DNA of 64,000 bases from Micromonospora_J zhanjiangensis (GCF_042650605.1 NZ_JBHSBN010000011.1:147556-211555); one strand, 5' to 3'. Shown: positions 1-8,177, counted from the stretch's first letter. Numbers and translations: made by a program. The notes: generated from the letters alone by a model not told the origin.

Positions 1-1303
1 CTTGCGTGTTGGCCGGGTCGTTGGCCGGGTGCTGCCTGTCGGCGGCGGCCGGCTCGGGGCAGGCGCCGGCGGCGTGCTCGACCAGCCCCACACCGGGCAG
101 CGGCGGGACGACCTGCTCACCGGGCCGGATCGGCTCCTCGCACGTCTCGCAGCGCGGGCGGGTCGACGGCGCGACCGCCGCCAGGTAGCGGGCCAGGTGC
201 TGCTGGGCTGTCCCGTCGGGCTGGACGTCGACGGACTCCCACCAGGTCATGTAGCGGTCGCGGTCGAGTAGGGCGGCGATGGCGGCGGCCCAGCCCTGGG
301 CGTGGGCGGTGTCGAGCGCTGCATCGGTCGGCTCCTGTGCGCGGCGCGGTGAACCGAGGCCGGCGGCGGTGGCGTCCTGCTCGACGGTGCGGGCGAGGAA
401 CAGGGCGTCAGCAAGTCGGCCGGTCGGATCCTCCTTCGGCGTGTCCTCGTGCAGCTCGCCCGCGTCGACCACGAGGGAGTGCAGGTCGTCCAGTTCGTCG
501 GCGGTGAAGGCGCTGCGGAGCGCGGTGGGCAGGTCGGGCGCCGGCGCTGCGGGTGCTCTCAGGAGCCGGACCAGCTCGGCGGCGATCGGGTCATGCGGGT
601 CGGTGACGGCGGAGGGCGGCCAGGCCGCGTACCAGCCGGACAGGAGCATCCCGATGGCGTCGGCCCGTTCGTCGTCGGTCTCGGCGGTGTCGAGGTTCTC
701 GGCGGCCAGGGTGAGCAGCTCTTCGACGTCGGCCGGTTCGTCGGCGGGTTCGTGGCACCAGCAGTCGCAGTCGCACCAGTGCGCCCGCTCGTCGTCGTGG
801 CAGAGCGGGTCGTGCTTGCGGGTCGCGGTGTCGTGGTCGGACCACAGCCCGTTTCCGAACTCCCACCACTCGCGGAACTTGCCGATCAGCGTGCCGTTGC
901 GGCGGAGCTGCTCGGCCTGGTCGGCGATGGTCTGCCGGGCGGTGGTGGCCTCGCGGTCGAGCCGGCTGGCGAGGCGGTCGACCAGCTCCGGGGTGCTGGC
1001 GGTGTTGCACGGCTGGACGCCGGCTCGGCCGAGGGCGTCCCGGGTCTGGGCGAGTTCCTGAGCGAGGTCGTCTCGCTGGCGGCGGGCGCGATCGAGCTTG
1101 GTGCGCAGCTCCTGGAGGTCGGCGGCGGGGCTGGTGGCGTGGCGCATCCGGTCGGCCGGGGACTCGACGGGGCGGGCGGGCGGCGTCGGGTACATCGCGG
1201 CGCGGGCCTCGTCCGTCATCCGCAGCTCGGTGAGGTTGATGCCCGGGTCGTCTCCGGCGCGGTCGGTCTTGGCGGTGGTGTCGGGGCGGTCAGTGGGCTG
1301 CAC
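1..1303 (-). CDS. Element protein with Cys clusters (C-terminus beyond window)
   Basis: An open leftward frame runs from GTG at 1303 to the window edge without a stop (434 codons seen). A GAGGAG ribosome site lies 10 bases before the GTG and overlaps the stop of the previous gene. Around residues 65-130 it has a charged, probably coiled-coil stretch. Two Cys/His clusters follow: a dense one near residue 170 (CHDDERAHWCDCDCWCH) and a zinc-ribbon-like half near residue 395 (CETCEEPIRPGEQ). I do not recognise the family. It is the last visible gene of the element's leftward operon. Confidence 0.75.
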   Translation of the reverse strand, partial: MQPTDRPDTTAKTDRAGDDPGINLTELRMTDEARAAMYPTPPARPVESPADRMRHATSPAADLQELRTKLDRARRQRDDLAQELAQTRDALGRAGVQPCNTASTPELVDRLASRLDREATTARQTIADQAEQLRRNGTLIGKFREWWEFGNGLWSDHDTATRKHDPLCHDDERAHWCDCDCWCHEPADEPADVEELLTLAAENLDTAETDDERADAIGMLLSGWYAAWPPSAVTDPHDPIAAELVRLLRAPAAPAPDLPTALRSAFTADELDDLHSLVVDAGELHEDTPKEDPTGRLADALFLARTVEQDATAAGLGSPRRAQEPTDAALDTAHAQGWAAAIAALLDRDRYMTWWESVDVQPDGTAQQHLARYLAAVAPSTRPRCETCEEPIRPGEQVVPPLPGVGLVEHAAGACPEPAAADRQHPANDPANTQ

Positions 1304-1317
1304 GGCGGCGGGTCTCC

Positions 1318-1914
1318 TCAGGCGGCGGTGTCGGCGGACGGGCGGAGCCGGCCGGCTTCGGCCAGCAGGGTCTTGGCGTGGCGCTCCCGGGCGTCGGCGT
1401 CTTCCCACCAGGCGCCGGGCGGCGGGGTTTTGCTGGCGTTCCACTCGCGTACGGGCCGCATCGACGGGTCGAACGCCGGGTTCGGCTCGGCGTCCTGCTG
1501 CCGCTGGAACGCGCGGTGTTCCCGCTCCCAGGCGACGGCCCGAGGCATCAGCGCCTCGCGGTCCCCTTCGGGCAGCGCGCCGCGGACCTCGTCGACGAAC
1601 GCGCGGATCTCGGCGGACCGGTCGGTGAGCGGCCCGGCGGTCGCCGCGTACGCCTCGATGGCGCGCTGCTCGGCGGCCTCGCGCTCCAGGCGGTGCCGCT
1701 CCCGGGCGAGGCCGGCGGCGAGCCGGCGGATGTGCGCGGGCATCAGGTACTCGGTCGAGTCGCGGAAGTGCGCGGAGATGGCCTGGCGGACGTCGTCGAA
1801 GTCGAGGTCGCCGATGTCTTCGTGCCAGGCGTGGACGTCGACTTCACCGACGGTGCGCCGGTCTCGGGCGGCGATCAGGCCGAGGATCGCTGCGACCTGC
1901 GATTTGTTCATCAT
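1318..1914 (-). CDS. Probable phage helicase-loader/inhibitor-like protein
   Basis: 198 residues. The start is ATG 1914 (MMNKSQ; ATG 1911 is the alternative), giving an ATGA overlap with the replication gene upstream. The N-terminal 65 residues (NKSQVAAILGLIAARD, then LDFDDVRQAISAHFRDS and LMPAHIRR) resemble actinophage proteins related to the G39P helicase loader/inhibitor family. The rest is charged and helical. Position directly after the replication initiator fits a role in loading a helicase on element DNA. The family link is from memory and is an inference. Confidence 0.7.
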   Translation of the reverse strand: MMNKSQVAAILGLIAARDRRTVGEVDVHAWHEDIGDLDFDDVRQAISAHFRDSTEYLMPAHIRRLAAGLARERHRLEREAAEQRAIEAYAATAGPLTDRSAEIRAFVDEVRGALPEGDREALMPRAVAWEREHRAFQRQQDAEPNPAFDPSMRPVREWNASKTPPPGAWWEDADARERHAKTLLAEAGRLRPSADTAA

Positions 1915-3077
1915 GATGCCTCCTCGGCGGCGAATTTGGCGGCGAGTGCCATGGCGTCGGCGAAGCGTTTGTCGGCGGTGGACTGCGGTTCGGGTGCGGC
2001 TGCCGGCTGCCCGGGGAGGGCGAGGTCGCGGCTGGTCCGGGGTGGGTCGTCGGTCCAGCGGTCGCCGTTGAGCCAGGTGGCCGGGTGGGCGGTGAAGCGC
2101 AGTTCGCGGCCGGGCCGGTCTCGGTAGCGGGCTGCCCCGGCGGTGATCTCGGCGGGGGTGGCGCGGGTGATGGCCTTGTCCCACGCCTTGCGGGCGGTGC
2201 GCTTCGCTGCCCGTCGCGGGTAGGCCGACCAGAACGCGTCGAAGTCGGCGTCGGCGGTCGGGGTGTCTCGCGCGCTCGCGCGTGGTCTCGCCGCCGGAGG
2301 CGGCGAGTGGGGATCGGGGTCCGGGGAAAGGGGAACGGGGAACGGGGAACCACTACTTACGGCCGTAACTACTCCCCGTTCCCCGGGAGTGCCGGCGCTA
2401 GGGTTCCCGGAAGGGTTCGCAGAAGGGTTCCGGGAGGGGTTACGACCTGCGGCTACCTCCTGTTCGGGCGTGTCGGCGGTGTCCGGCGCCTCGCTGGTGT
2501 CGTCCGGGCCGTCGTGGTCGTGCGGGCCGTCGTCGGGAGGGTTCGGGCCGGGGTCGCCGTCGTCGTCCGGGGGGTGCCCGGCGGCCTTGCCGGAAGGGTT
2601 CGGCGAAGGGTTCCCGGAAGGGTTACCGAGGGCGTCGAGCATCTCGGTGACGATCCGCACCGGTTCGCCGCGAAGGTCGCCCGACTCGGCGATGCGCCGC
2701 AACTCGACGGCGATCGCGGCCCGGATGGCCGGGCTGGTCACCACCTCCAGGTGGTCCTGGGCGGCGCGCAGCACGTTCGGCTGCCGGTACACCTTGTCGC
2801 GGCGGATGAACGACCGGACCAGCAGCTCCTCGGTGTCCTCGTCGACCACGACGAACCGGGCCGCGGCGAGGTCGGCCAGGGCCTGCTCGACGTCGGCGCG
2901 GGTGAGGCCGGCGGCGGACTTGGACCAGCGGCGTTCCCGCAGCGCGATCACGCCGTCGTGGGCGAGGTCGGGCTGGGAGAGCAGGAACATGAACATGCGC
3001 TGCGGCGCGGGGCCGAGCGCGAGGAAGTCGGGGTCAGACCAGATGCTGACGGAGAGTCGTGCTTCTGAGCGCGCCAT
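1911..3077 (-). CDS. Phage-type replication initiator (replisome organizer)
   Basis: 388 residues. ATG 3077 overlaps the stop of a 25-codon ORF (TGATG). Residues 1-120 look like a winged-helix initiator domain (SVSIWSDPDFLALGPAPQRMF, then RSFIRRDKVYRQPNVLRA). The middle is a disordered linker with two runs of NPSx units (about residues 155-170 and 230-250). The C-terminal 90 residues (DFDAFWSAYPRR, KAWDKAI, RFTAHPATWLNGDRW) match the conserved tail of actinophage replication proteins. It probably recognises the element origin and recruits helicase with the downstream gene. Confidence 0.82.
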   Translation of the reverse strand: MARSEARLSVSIWSDPDFLALGPAPQRMFMFLLSQPDLAHDGVIALRERRWSKSAAGLTRADVEQALADLAAARFVVVDEDTEELLVRSFIRRDKVYRQPNVLRAAQDHLEVVTSPAIRAAIAVELRRIAESGDLRGEPVRIVTEMLDALGNPSGNPSPNPSGKAAGHPPDDDGDPGPNPPDDGPHDHDGPDDTSEAPDTADTPEQEVAAGRNPSRNPSANPSGNPSAGTPGERGVVTAVSSGSPFPVPLSPDPDPHSPPPAARPRASARDTPTADADFDAFWSAYPRRAAKRTARKAWDKAITRATPAEITAGAARYRDRPGRELRFTAHPATWLNGDRWTDDPPRTSRDLALPGQPAAAPEPQSTADKRFADAMALAAKFAAEEAS

Positions 3078-3154
3078 CAGCGGCCACCCCCGGGGGTGGC
3101 GGCGGGCACGGGTTGAACGGCGCGCGGCATGGCGCGGCCGGCCCATGGCATCAT
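3077..3154 (-). CDS. 25-residue upstream ORF coupled to the replication gene
   Basis: ATG 3154 (MMPWAGRAMPRAVQPV...) follows GGAAGGAG at a 10-base spacing. Its stop overlaps the replication gene's ATG as TGATG, and the replication gene has no good ribosome site of its own here. It may be a translational coupling or leader ORF. The peptide has no recognisable domain. Confidence 0.5.
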   Translation of the reverse strand: MMPWAGRAMPRAVQPVPAATPGGGR

Positions 3155-3369
3155 GTCGCCAGGGCTCCTTCCGGTGCGATCGGATCGGGGCCTTAGGCCG
3201 GTTCGGGTGTTACCAGCACCCGTTCCGGCCGTTTTCAGTTGTGAGCTGATCTTACCGCTCACGTACATCCGTTCGAGCACCGACGCGCCTCTTCTTGATC
3301 GTGGATTCGGGTGGTTCTGGTGGGCCGGCTGGCCGGGTCCGCGGTACGGTCCCGGCCAGCCGGGGAGGG
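3155..3369. other. Longest non-coding gap inside the element operon
   Basis: This 215-base gap is unusual in an operon whose genes mostly overlap. It holds an imperfect hairpin at 3196-3230 (14-base arms, 12 paired, 7-base loop) and, on the minus strand, a TAAGAT -10-like hexamer near 3255 without a good -35. It could hold a second promoter, an attenuator or a replication site. I see no gene in it. Confidence 0.45.
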
Positions 3370-3951
3370 TCAGGCGGGGGTGGCCCGGTCGTCGCCGGAG
3401 GTCGACTCGCCGCGGGCCGCGGCCAGGACGGCGCGGGTGGTGGCCAGCGCGAACCGCTGGCCGTCGTCGTCGAGGTCGTCGACGCCACTGACCAGCGGGT
3501 CGGTCGCGCGCACCAGGGCATCGGCGGCGGCCCGGACCTGCGCGTCGCCGGCCGGCTCGGCCGGCACGAGCTGGAGGCCGTGCCGCTGGGCGATCACGGC
3601 CAGGGCCCGGGCGGACGTGAGGATCAGCGGGTTGCCGAGGGTGCGGACCGTCCACTCGACCAGCGCGACGTCGCGGTCCTGGTAGATCGGCGACTCGTGG
3701 TGCTCATAGGTGCGGTGGTTGGCGGCCCGGTCGCGGCACCAGGCGACGAGATCCGGCTCGGTGACCGGCTCGCCGGCCTCGTGCTGCGGCCAGCTGACGG
3801 TGACGGTCGCCTTCTCGATCAGATCGCGAATCTCCTCGACCTGATCGGGGTTGTACTCGTCGAGCTGCTCGCTGATGTCGACGCTGTCGATGTCGCTGGC
3901 GGCCTCGGTCATCAGCCTGGTCGCGACGGCGCGCGGGTCGTTGTCGGTCAT
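3370..3951 (-). CDS. Element hypothetical protein, acidic
   Basis: 193 residues. ATG 3951 (MTDNDPRAVATRL) forms an ATGA overlap with the gene upstream. It is rich in Asp and Glu, with no membrane segment or recognised domain (central WPQHEAGEPVTEPDLVAWCRDRAANH). It is the last gene before the 215-base gap. Function unknown; an accessory early phage protein is likely from position. Confidence 0.7.
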   Translation of the reverse strand: MTDNDPRAVATRLMTEAASDIDSVDISEQLDEYNPDQVEEIRDLIEKATVTVSWPQHEAGEPVTEPDLVAWCRDRAANHRTYEHHESPIYQDRDVALVEWTVRTLGNPLILTSARALAVIAQRHGLQLVPAEPAGDAQVRAAADALVRATDPLVSGVDDLDDDGQRFALATTRAVLAAARGESTSGDDRATPA

Positions 3952-4436
3952 GCTGCTGCTGCCTCCTTGGTACGGCGGGGAATCTTGTGGTGGGTGCGGA
4001 ACCGCAGCACGCAGTTCCGGGACTTCAGCGGGGTGTCCGACCAGCGCAGCCGGATCCCGATCTGCATGTCGTCGAGGCCGTCGGCCATCAGCCGCTCGAC
4101 GAGGTGCCGACGCTCGGCCGTACCGAGCTGGCGGGCGGTGATCTGCCCGGCGAGGGCCTGCTCGACCTTCGCCGGGTCGATGTCGCGGCGGGACCGCCAG
4201 GCGCTGAACTCCGCGTCGGGGATGGCCGGCATCCGGGCGACCAGGACGGACCCCGGGTAGGCGGTCCAGCCGGGCACCTCGGCGGCCGGGAAGATCAGCC
4301 ACAGCGGCGGTCCGGTGACCACCGCCGACGACTCGGCGGCCAGCTCGTCGACGTCGGCGAGGGCTTCGGCGATCAGCTCCGACCGGGTGTGCGTCTCGTC
4401 GAGGATCGGCCAGACGAGCTGCAGGATGTGGCTCAT
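3948..4436 (-). CDS. Element protein with C-terminal helix-turn-helix
   Basis: 162 residues. ATG 4436 (MSHILQLVWPILDETH) overlaps the preceding gene by four bases. Residues about 110-160 (LVERLMADGLDDMQIGIRLRWSDTPLKSRN) look like a sigma-region-4 or LuxR-type helix-turn-helix. The N-terminal part has no recognised fold. It could be a DNA-binding regulator of the element's early genes. Confidence 0.7.
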   Translation of the reverse strand: MSHILQLVWPILDETHTRSELIAEALADVDELAAESSAVVTGPPLWLIFPAAEVPGWTAYPGSVLVARMPAIPDAEFSAWRSRRDIDPAKVEQALAGQITARQLGTAERRHLVERLMADGLDDMQIGIRLRWSDTPLKSRNCVLRFRTHHKIPRRTKEAAAA

Positions 4437-4609
4437 GCGTCGTCTCCGGCCCGGCGGCGGTGCTCGGCCTGCTCCTGGCCGGCGTCCGGTACCTCGTGCA
4501 CGCCGTTGACCTGGGGCAGCCCGCAGGTGCACCGACCGGGCACGGCCTGGTCCTCGGTGTACCGGTGGGCGGCCGGCCGCTTGACGGTGGCGATCGTGCG
4601 GCGGGACAT
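4433..4609 (-). CDS. Small element protein with CxC motif
   Basis: 58 residues. ATG 4609 overlaps the upstream stop as TGATG, and its own stop overlaps the next gene by four bases. It contains RCTCGLPQVNGVHEVPD, related to the CQCGDPEGVHAI segment of the 56-residue protein at 5345-5515. Both look like members of one small metal-binding family (C-x-C-G followed by V-H). Function unknown. Confidence 0.62.
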   Translation of the reverse strand: MSRRTIATVKRPAAHRYTEDQAVPGRCTCGLPQVNGVHEVPDAGQEQAEHRRRAGDDA

Positions 4610-4821
4610 CACGCCACCTGCCCGGGAAGGCGGGCGGCGCGACGGCGGTCGTACTCCGCCTGGTCCTCGCGGGTGACGTGGTAGCCGCCGCCCTGCCGGC
4701 ACCAGTAGACGAAGCCGGGTTCGGTCAACCGGGACAGAGCCTGCCGGGCCAGCCGCCAGTTGCTGAACGCGTACTTGCCGTCCTGGCGGCAGCGCCAGAT
4801 CCGGCCACGGCGCCGGCTCAC
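4609..4821 (-). CDS. Small basic element protein
   Basis: 70 residues if the GTG at 4821 is used, which gives a GTGA overlap; ATG 4833 is the alternative and overlaps by 16 bases. Very basic with aromatics (RRRGRIWRCRQDGKYAFSNWRLARQALSRL), so nucleic-acid binding is possible. No family recognised. Confidence 0.6.
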   Translation of the reverse strand: MSRRRGRIWRCRQDGKYAFSNWRLARQALSRLTEPGFVYWCRQGGGYHVTREDQAEYDRRRAARLPGQVA

Positions 4822-5126
4822 CGGGCTGGCCAATCGAGGACGTCAACGGCGGCGTCGGTCAGCCGGTACTCGCCGACCAGCTCCGTCAGCCGGGTCACCT
4901 CGTCGGCCAGCTCCTGGCGCAGCTGCTCCTTGTAGGCGATCTCGGCCATCAGGTCGGGGACGTCGTCGGCGCTGGCCTCGGCGCAGCGGGCGATCAGGCT
5001 GGTCGGGCCGGTCCTGCGGGCCTCGACGAGAGCGGCGCGCCGGGTGGTGACCCCGTCGAGGTCGACCCGGGGCCCCGGGGCCGGCGGGATGCCGGCCCCG
5101 GGGAACAGCTCGATGACGTCAGCCAT
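4818..5126 (-). CDS. Element hypothetical protein with helical C-terminal half
   Basis: 102 residues from ATG 5126 (MADVIELFPGAGIPP). The second half (AEIAYKEQLRQELADEVTRLTELVGEYRL) is a likely coiled coil. It overlaps the upstream gene by eight bases, so the two are probably translationally coupled. Function unknown. Confidence 0.65.
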   Translation of the reverse strand: MADVIELFPGAGIPPAPGPRVDLDGVTTRRAALVEARRTGPTSLIARCAEASADDVPDLMAEIAYKEQLRQELADEVTRLTELVGEYRLTDAAVDVLDWPAR

Positions 5127-5352
5127 TGCGGGCCCCCCGCTGCTGCGCCAGCCGGACCAGCGCGAAGCCGGCCAGGGTGCATGCCCGCTCCGGGTCGACC
5201 GAGTGCAGGGTCATCGCGGTGACCACAGCGGCGTCGCCCGGGTCGGCGCCCTCGCTGATCATGTCCCGGACGTTGGCGACCATCTGATCGAGCAGGGCGT
5301 TGATGTGCGCGTTCTGCTGGTCGGCGGCTGCTCTGCGAGCGATGTCAGTCAC
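5119..5352 (-). CDS. Small element protein
   Basis: 77 residues from a GTG at 5352, overlapping the gene upstream by eight bases. Helical throughout (INALLDQMVANVRDMI, then VTAMTLHSVDPERACTLAGFALVRLAQQRG). No membrane segment or known motif. Function unknown. Confidence 0.62.
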   Translation of the reverse strand: MTDIARRAAADQQNAHINALLDQMVANVRDMISEGADPGDAAVVTAMTLHSVDPERACTLAGFALVRLAQQRGARNG

Positions 5353-5515
5353 CGGACACCGCCTCGTACTGCCGGCAGCGGCAGCCGGACCGGGAGCAGG
5401 TGCCCCGGCGGCCGTCGCCGCGGATCGCGTGGACGCCCTCCGGGTCGCCGCACTGGCACCGGCCCGGCTCGACCGGCCGGCCGCCGGTCGCCGCGCCCGG
5501 GTCCTGCCGGCTCAC
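5345..5515 (-). CDS. 56-residue Cys-rich, probable zinc-binding protein
   Basis: GTG 5515 overlaps the stop of the RecT-like gene as GTGA. The protein has five cysteines in two groups: CQC near residue 20, and C-x4-C-x-C near residue 40 (TCSRSGCRC). It shares the CxCGxxxGVH pattern with the protein at 4433-4609. Function unknown. Confidence 0.62.
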   Translation of the reverse strand: MSRQDPGAATGGRPVEPGRCQCGDPEGVHAIRGDGRRGTCSRSGCRCRQYEAVSGD

Positions 5516-6369
5516 TGCCCGCCGCCGGGGGCGGCCGTGTCCGGCCAGTCGTCGGCGGCCGGCTCGACCGGCGCCGGCCCGGGTACGGGCTGCTGGGTGA
5601 TCTCGGCGGCCGTGACCGGCTCGGCCGGGAACTCCTCGGCCGCCGTGGTCTCGCCCCGCTTGATCGAGGCGAACACGACGCTCAGGTCCGCGACGTCAAC
5701 GGCCGTCCACTGGCCCCGCTTGCGACCCAACCGGGTCTCGATCTGACCGACGCTCACCCGGACGGTCTTGAACGCGTCGACCATCGCGCCGATCCGCTCC
5801 ACCAGGGGCTTCCCGTCGCCGCGTTCGATCGTGGCCCGGCACCGGTCCTGCGCCTCGGCAACGAAGTCGGCCGGCAGGGCGGCGAAGATGCTCTCGCGGA
5901 CCGCCCGGGCGCCGATGTTCTGGTTGTTCAGGTACACGTCCTGCAGGTCGGTCAGCGGCTTGCGCTGCCCGTCCTTCATCCGGGCGTGCGGCACCTGGAA
6001 CGTGCGGCTCGACCGCATGTTGGTCTGCTGGTCCCAGGCGTACGCGCGGATCTCGGACATGCCGCGTTCGTCGTCGCGGTGCAGCTCGTGGACGCCGTAG
6101 TCCATGTTTCCCCAGATCCGGGCCAGCTCCCGGGCGAGGTGCACGGACGGGCCGGTGCCGCGGTTGTTGACGTTGTAGAACGCGCGGCTCGCCAGGCCGA
6201 GCCGGCCGCACGCCTCGGCCATCTCGGCCCAGGCGCGGCGGATGTCGCGCGGGTTCTGCTGGGCGACCTGCACGGCGGCGGCGACCTCGGCGACGGCGCG
6301 GGCCTGCTCGACGGCGGTGGTCTGGGTGGCCGGCGCCGGGGCGGCGTACCGGTCAAGGGCGGTGTTCAT
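5512..6369 (-). CDS. RecT-like single-strand annealing protein
   Basis: 285 residues from ATG 6369 (MNTALDRYAAP). The middle (AWAEMAEACGRLGLASRAFYNVNNRGTGPSVHLARELARIWGNM split around residues 45-95, then MSEIRAYAWDQ and RAVRESIFAALP) matches actinophage proteins annotated as RecT-like annealing proteins. The C-terminus is acidic and Pro-rich, as in many single-strand binding proteins. Its partner is the RecE-like exonuclease at 6542-7492, separated only by a small zinc-protein gene. Together they would drive homologous recombination of element DNA. Subfamily is from memory. Confidence 0.72.
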   Translation of the reverse strand: MNTALDRYAAPAPATQTTAVEQARAVAEVAAAVQVAQQNPRDIRRAWAEMAEACGRLGLASRAFYNVNNRGTGPSVHLARELARIWGNMDYGVHELHRDDERGMSEIRAYAWDQQTNMRSSRTFQVPHARMKDGQRKPLTDLQDVYLNNQNIGARAVRESIFAALPADFVAEAQDRCRATIERGDGKPLVERIGAMVDAFKTVRVSVGQIETRLGRKRGQWTAVDVADLSVVFASIKRGETTAAEEFPAEPVTAAEITQQPVPGPAPVEPAADDWPDTAAPGGGQ

Positions 6370-6545
6370 TCGGACTCCTCAAGGTTGTAGGCGATGGCCT
6401 CCATGACGAACCGGGCGCGAACCGGGCGGCACTCGTGCGGCTCGCGTGGCAAGACATCGACCGTGTTCACGCAGCCGGAGCCGGCGGGCATCTTGCACAG
6501 CGGGCACGGCACGGTGAGCGCCAGTTCCACATCGGCGGGGCTCAC
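6366..6545 (-). CDS. 59-residue zinc-finger-like protein
   Basis: GTG 6545 forms a GTGA overlap with the exonuclease stop, and its own stop overlaps the RecT-like start by four bases. The core CPLCKMPAGSGCVNTVD followed by HECR fits the CPxC-x5-GxxC...H zinc motif common in actinobacterial phages. It lies between the two recombination genes. Confidence 0.68.
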   Translation of the reverse strand: MSPADVELALTVPCPLCKMPAGSGCVNTVDVLPREPHECRPVRARFVMEAIAYNLEESE

Positions 6546-7492
6546 CAGACGGCTCCGTCCAGTTCGCGGGTTTCCCACGGCGGGAGTTCGGCCAGGACCA
6601 CGTCGTCGGCGTAGCCCGGCCAGCGGCCGGACGCGGTGCATTCGGCGTAGACGTCCAGGGCCTGCCGGCAGCGCAGAGCGCCCAGGAGCATCGCGTCGCG
6701 GTCCGGCTGGCACACGGTCACCAGGTACGGCGGCCGGGTTTCTTGCACGACCAGGAGCGCCTGGGCGTCGTCGCGGGCGTAGCCGACCGCGCGGAGGCCC
6801 ATCAGGTACCAGGCCAGCTGGACGTGGTAGCCGAAGTCGGCGATCGTGCGGCCGAGCTTGTCGGGGGCGGCCGACCGGCCGGACTTGTAGTCCGGCAGCA
6901 GCAGCCGGCCCGGGTAGGCGGGTGCGACGGCGGGCTGCCCGTCGCGGTGGAGGGTGAAGTACGGCAGGTAGTCGATGAGGGCCCGGCACCACACGCCGGT
7001 CCGCTGGTCCTGCCAGACGACGGTGACCTCGGCCTGCCCGGCGCCATCCGGCCCGACGTCGGGCCGGCCGCGCGGGGTGAACAGGGCGGTGGCGACTGGG
7101 TGTTCGCGCAGCTTCGCGGCCATCGCGTGGACGGTGTCCCAGTCGGCCGGCCGCAGCGGCACGGCGCCGCGCGCCCGGACCGCCGCGACTTCCTCCTTGA
7201 CGGCCTTGGTGCGCCACTCGTCGGCGTCGATCCGGACCAGTTCCGGGCCGACACCGAGGACCAGCTTGTGGGCGGCGGTGCCGATGTCCCACGCGGCCTT
7301 CGGCTCGTCGCCGGTGTCCAGCCAGTGTTTGAACAGGGCCGGGCAGGACGGCGGCAGGAGCTTCCGGGCGCCGGTCGACGACAGGGAGCCGCCGGGGACC
7401 GGGTCGCGGTGGTAGACGTCGGCGGGCAGGTTGTAGATGCCCGGCTTGTCGATGACCACCGGCCCGGCCTCGGCCACGGCTGGTGCCGTCAC
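6542..7492 (-). CDS. RecE-like PD-(D/E)XK exonuclease
   Basis: 316 residues from GTG 7492, which overlaps the upstream stop as GTGA; a longer in-frame extension upstream has shadow composition. The N-terminus PGIYNLPADVYHRDP, then GSLSSTGARKLL and WDIGTAAHKLVLG, is typical of the exodeoxyribonuclease VIII/DUF3799 PDDEXK family. Catalytic-type residues are visible in RALIDYLPYF (D), LLPDYKSGRSA (D-x-K) and FGYHVQLAWYLMGL (Q-x3-Y). It would resect double-stranded ends for the RecT-like partner. Confidence 0.82.
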   Translation of the reverse strand: MTAPAVAEAGPVVIDKPGIYNLPADVYHRDPVPGGSLSSTGARKLLPPSCPALFKHWLDTGDEPKAAWDIGTAAHKLVLGVGPELVRIDADEWRTKAVKEEVAAVRARGAVPLRPADWDTVHAMAAKLREHPVATALFTPRGRPDVGPDGAGQAEVTVVWQDQRTGVWCRALIDYLPYFTLHRDGQPAVAPAYPGRLLLPDYKSGRSAAPDKLGRTIADFGYHVQLAWYLMGLRAVGYARDDAQALLVVQETRPPYLVTVCQPDRDAMLLGALRCRQALDVYAECTASGRWPGYADDVVLAELPPWETRELDGAVW

Positions 7493-7917
7493 GGCGTCGC
7501 CTCGGGTGCCGGCGCGGGGCCGGCGGCCTCGCGGAAGATCTCGGTCACGGCGCCCTCGGGGTCGGCCAGGGCGGCCCGCAGGCCGGCCAGGACCGCGGTA
7601 CGGTCCGGATCCTCGGCGGGCCGGTCCGGCGCGGGCACGGTCCACGCGCCGGTCAGCTGGATGTCGCGGATGTTCAGCAGCCCGGTGTGCTCGCCGGCGT
7701 CGGCGTGGACCGGCGCCTGGGTGCGGGAGACGAGCTGGTAGGCGGCCGGGCTGAGGATCCAGTCGGGGGCGACGGGCAGGGCGATGATCAGGCGGCCGGT
7801 GCGGTCGCGCAGCTTGTCCGGGCCGGGCCGGTGCTGGCCGGGCTCCACCGGCGGCGGGGCCAGGGTCAGGACCGGCGGCACGGTGAGGCCGGCGAGGGTG
7901 TCGGCGTCGATGCTCAC
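7489..7917 (-). CDS. Element hypothetical protein
   Basis: 142 residues from GTG 7917 (VSIDADTLAGLTVPPVLTLAPPP), with GTGA overlaps at both ends. No signal peptide, membrane segment or known motif. Tight coupling to the exonuclease suggests a helper in the same recombination or replication module. Confidence 0.66.
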   Translation of the reverse strand: MSIDADTLAGLTVPPVLTLAPPPVEPGQHRPGPDKLRDRTGRLIIALPVAPDWILSPAAYQLVSRTQAPVHADAGEHTGLLNIRDIQLTGAWTVPAPDRPAEDPDRTAVLAGLRAALADPEGAVTEIFREAAGPAPAPEATP

Positions 7918-8177
7918 GTCAGGGCTCCGATCAGGGCGGTTGCGGTGTGCCAGGCGCCCCACAGGACGCCGATGACGGCCGCCCACCCGGCGAGGCACAG
8001 CGCGATGAGGGCGGCGATCCGGCGGGCCGTCGGGCTGGCGATGACCAGCGCGGCGGCCAGGTCGGCGGCGAGGACGCCCAGCACGGCGGTCGCGGAGTGG
8101 GTGACCTGCCAGGCGGCGATGGCGGCGGCGGCCACGACGGCGGTCAGGACGGCGATGGCGGTCAGGCTGCGGGTCAC
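7914..8177 (-). CDS. Small membrane protein
   Basis: 87 residues from ATG 8177. Almost entirely hydrophobic, with about three predicted membrane helices (LTAIAVLTAVVAAAAIAAW, VLGVLAADLAAALVIA, IAALIALCLAGWAAVIGVLW). Overlaps both neighbours by four bases. Function unknown. Confidence 0.68.
   Translation of the reverse strand: MTRSLTAIAVLTAVVAAAAIAAWQVTHSATAVLGVLAADLAAALVIASPTARRIAALIALCLAGWAAVIGVLWGAWHTATALIGALT

Noticed and set aside
591..1010. 139-codon leftward frame near the left edge
   Set aside because: It is out of frame with the well-supported open gene at 1-1303 and is Arg/Pro shadow sequence.
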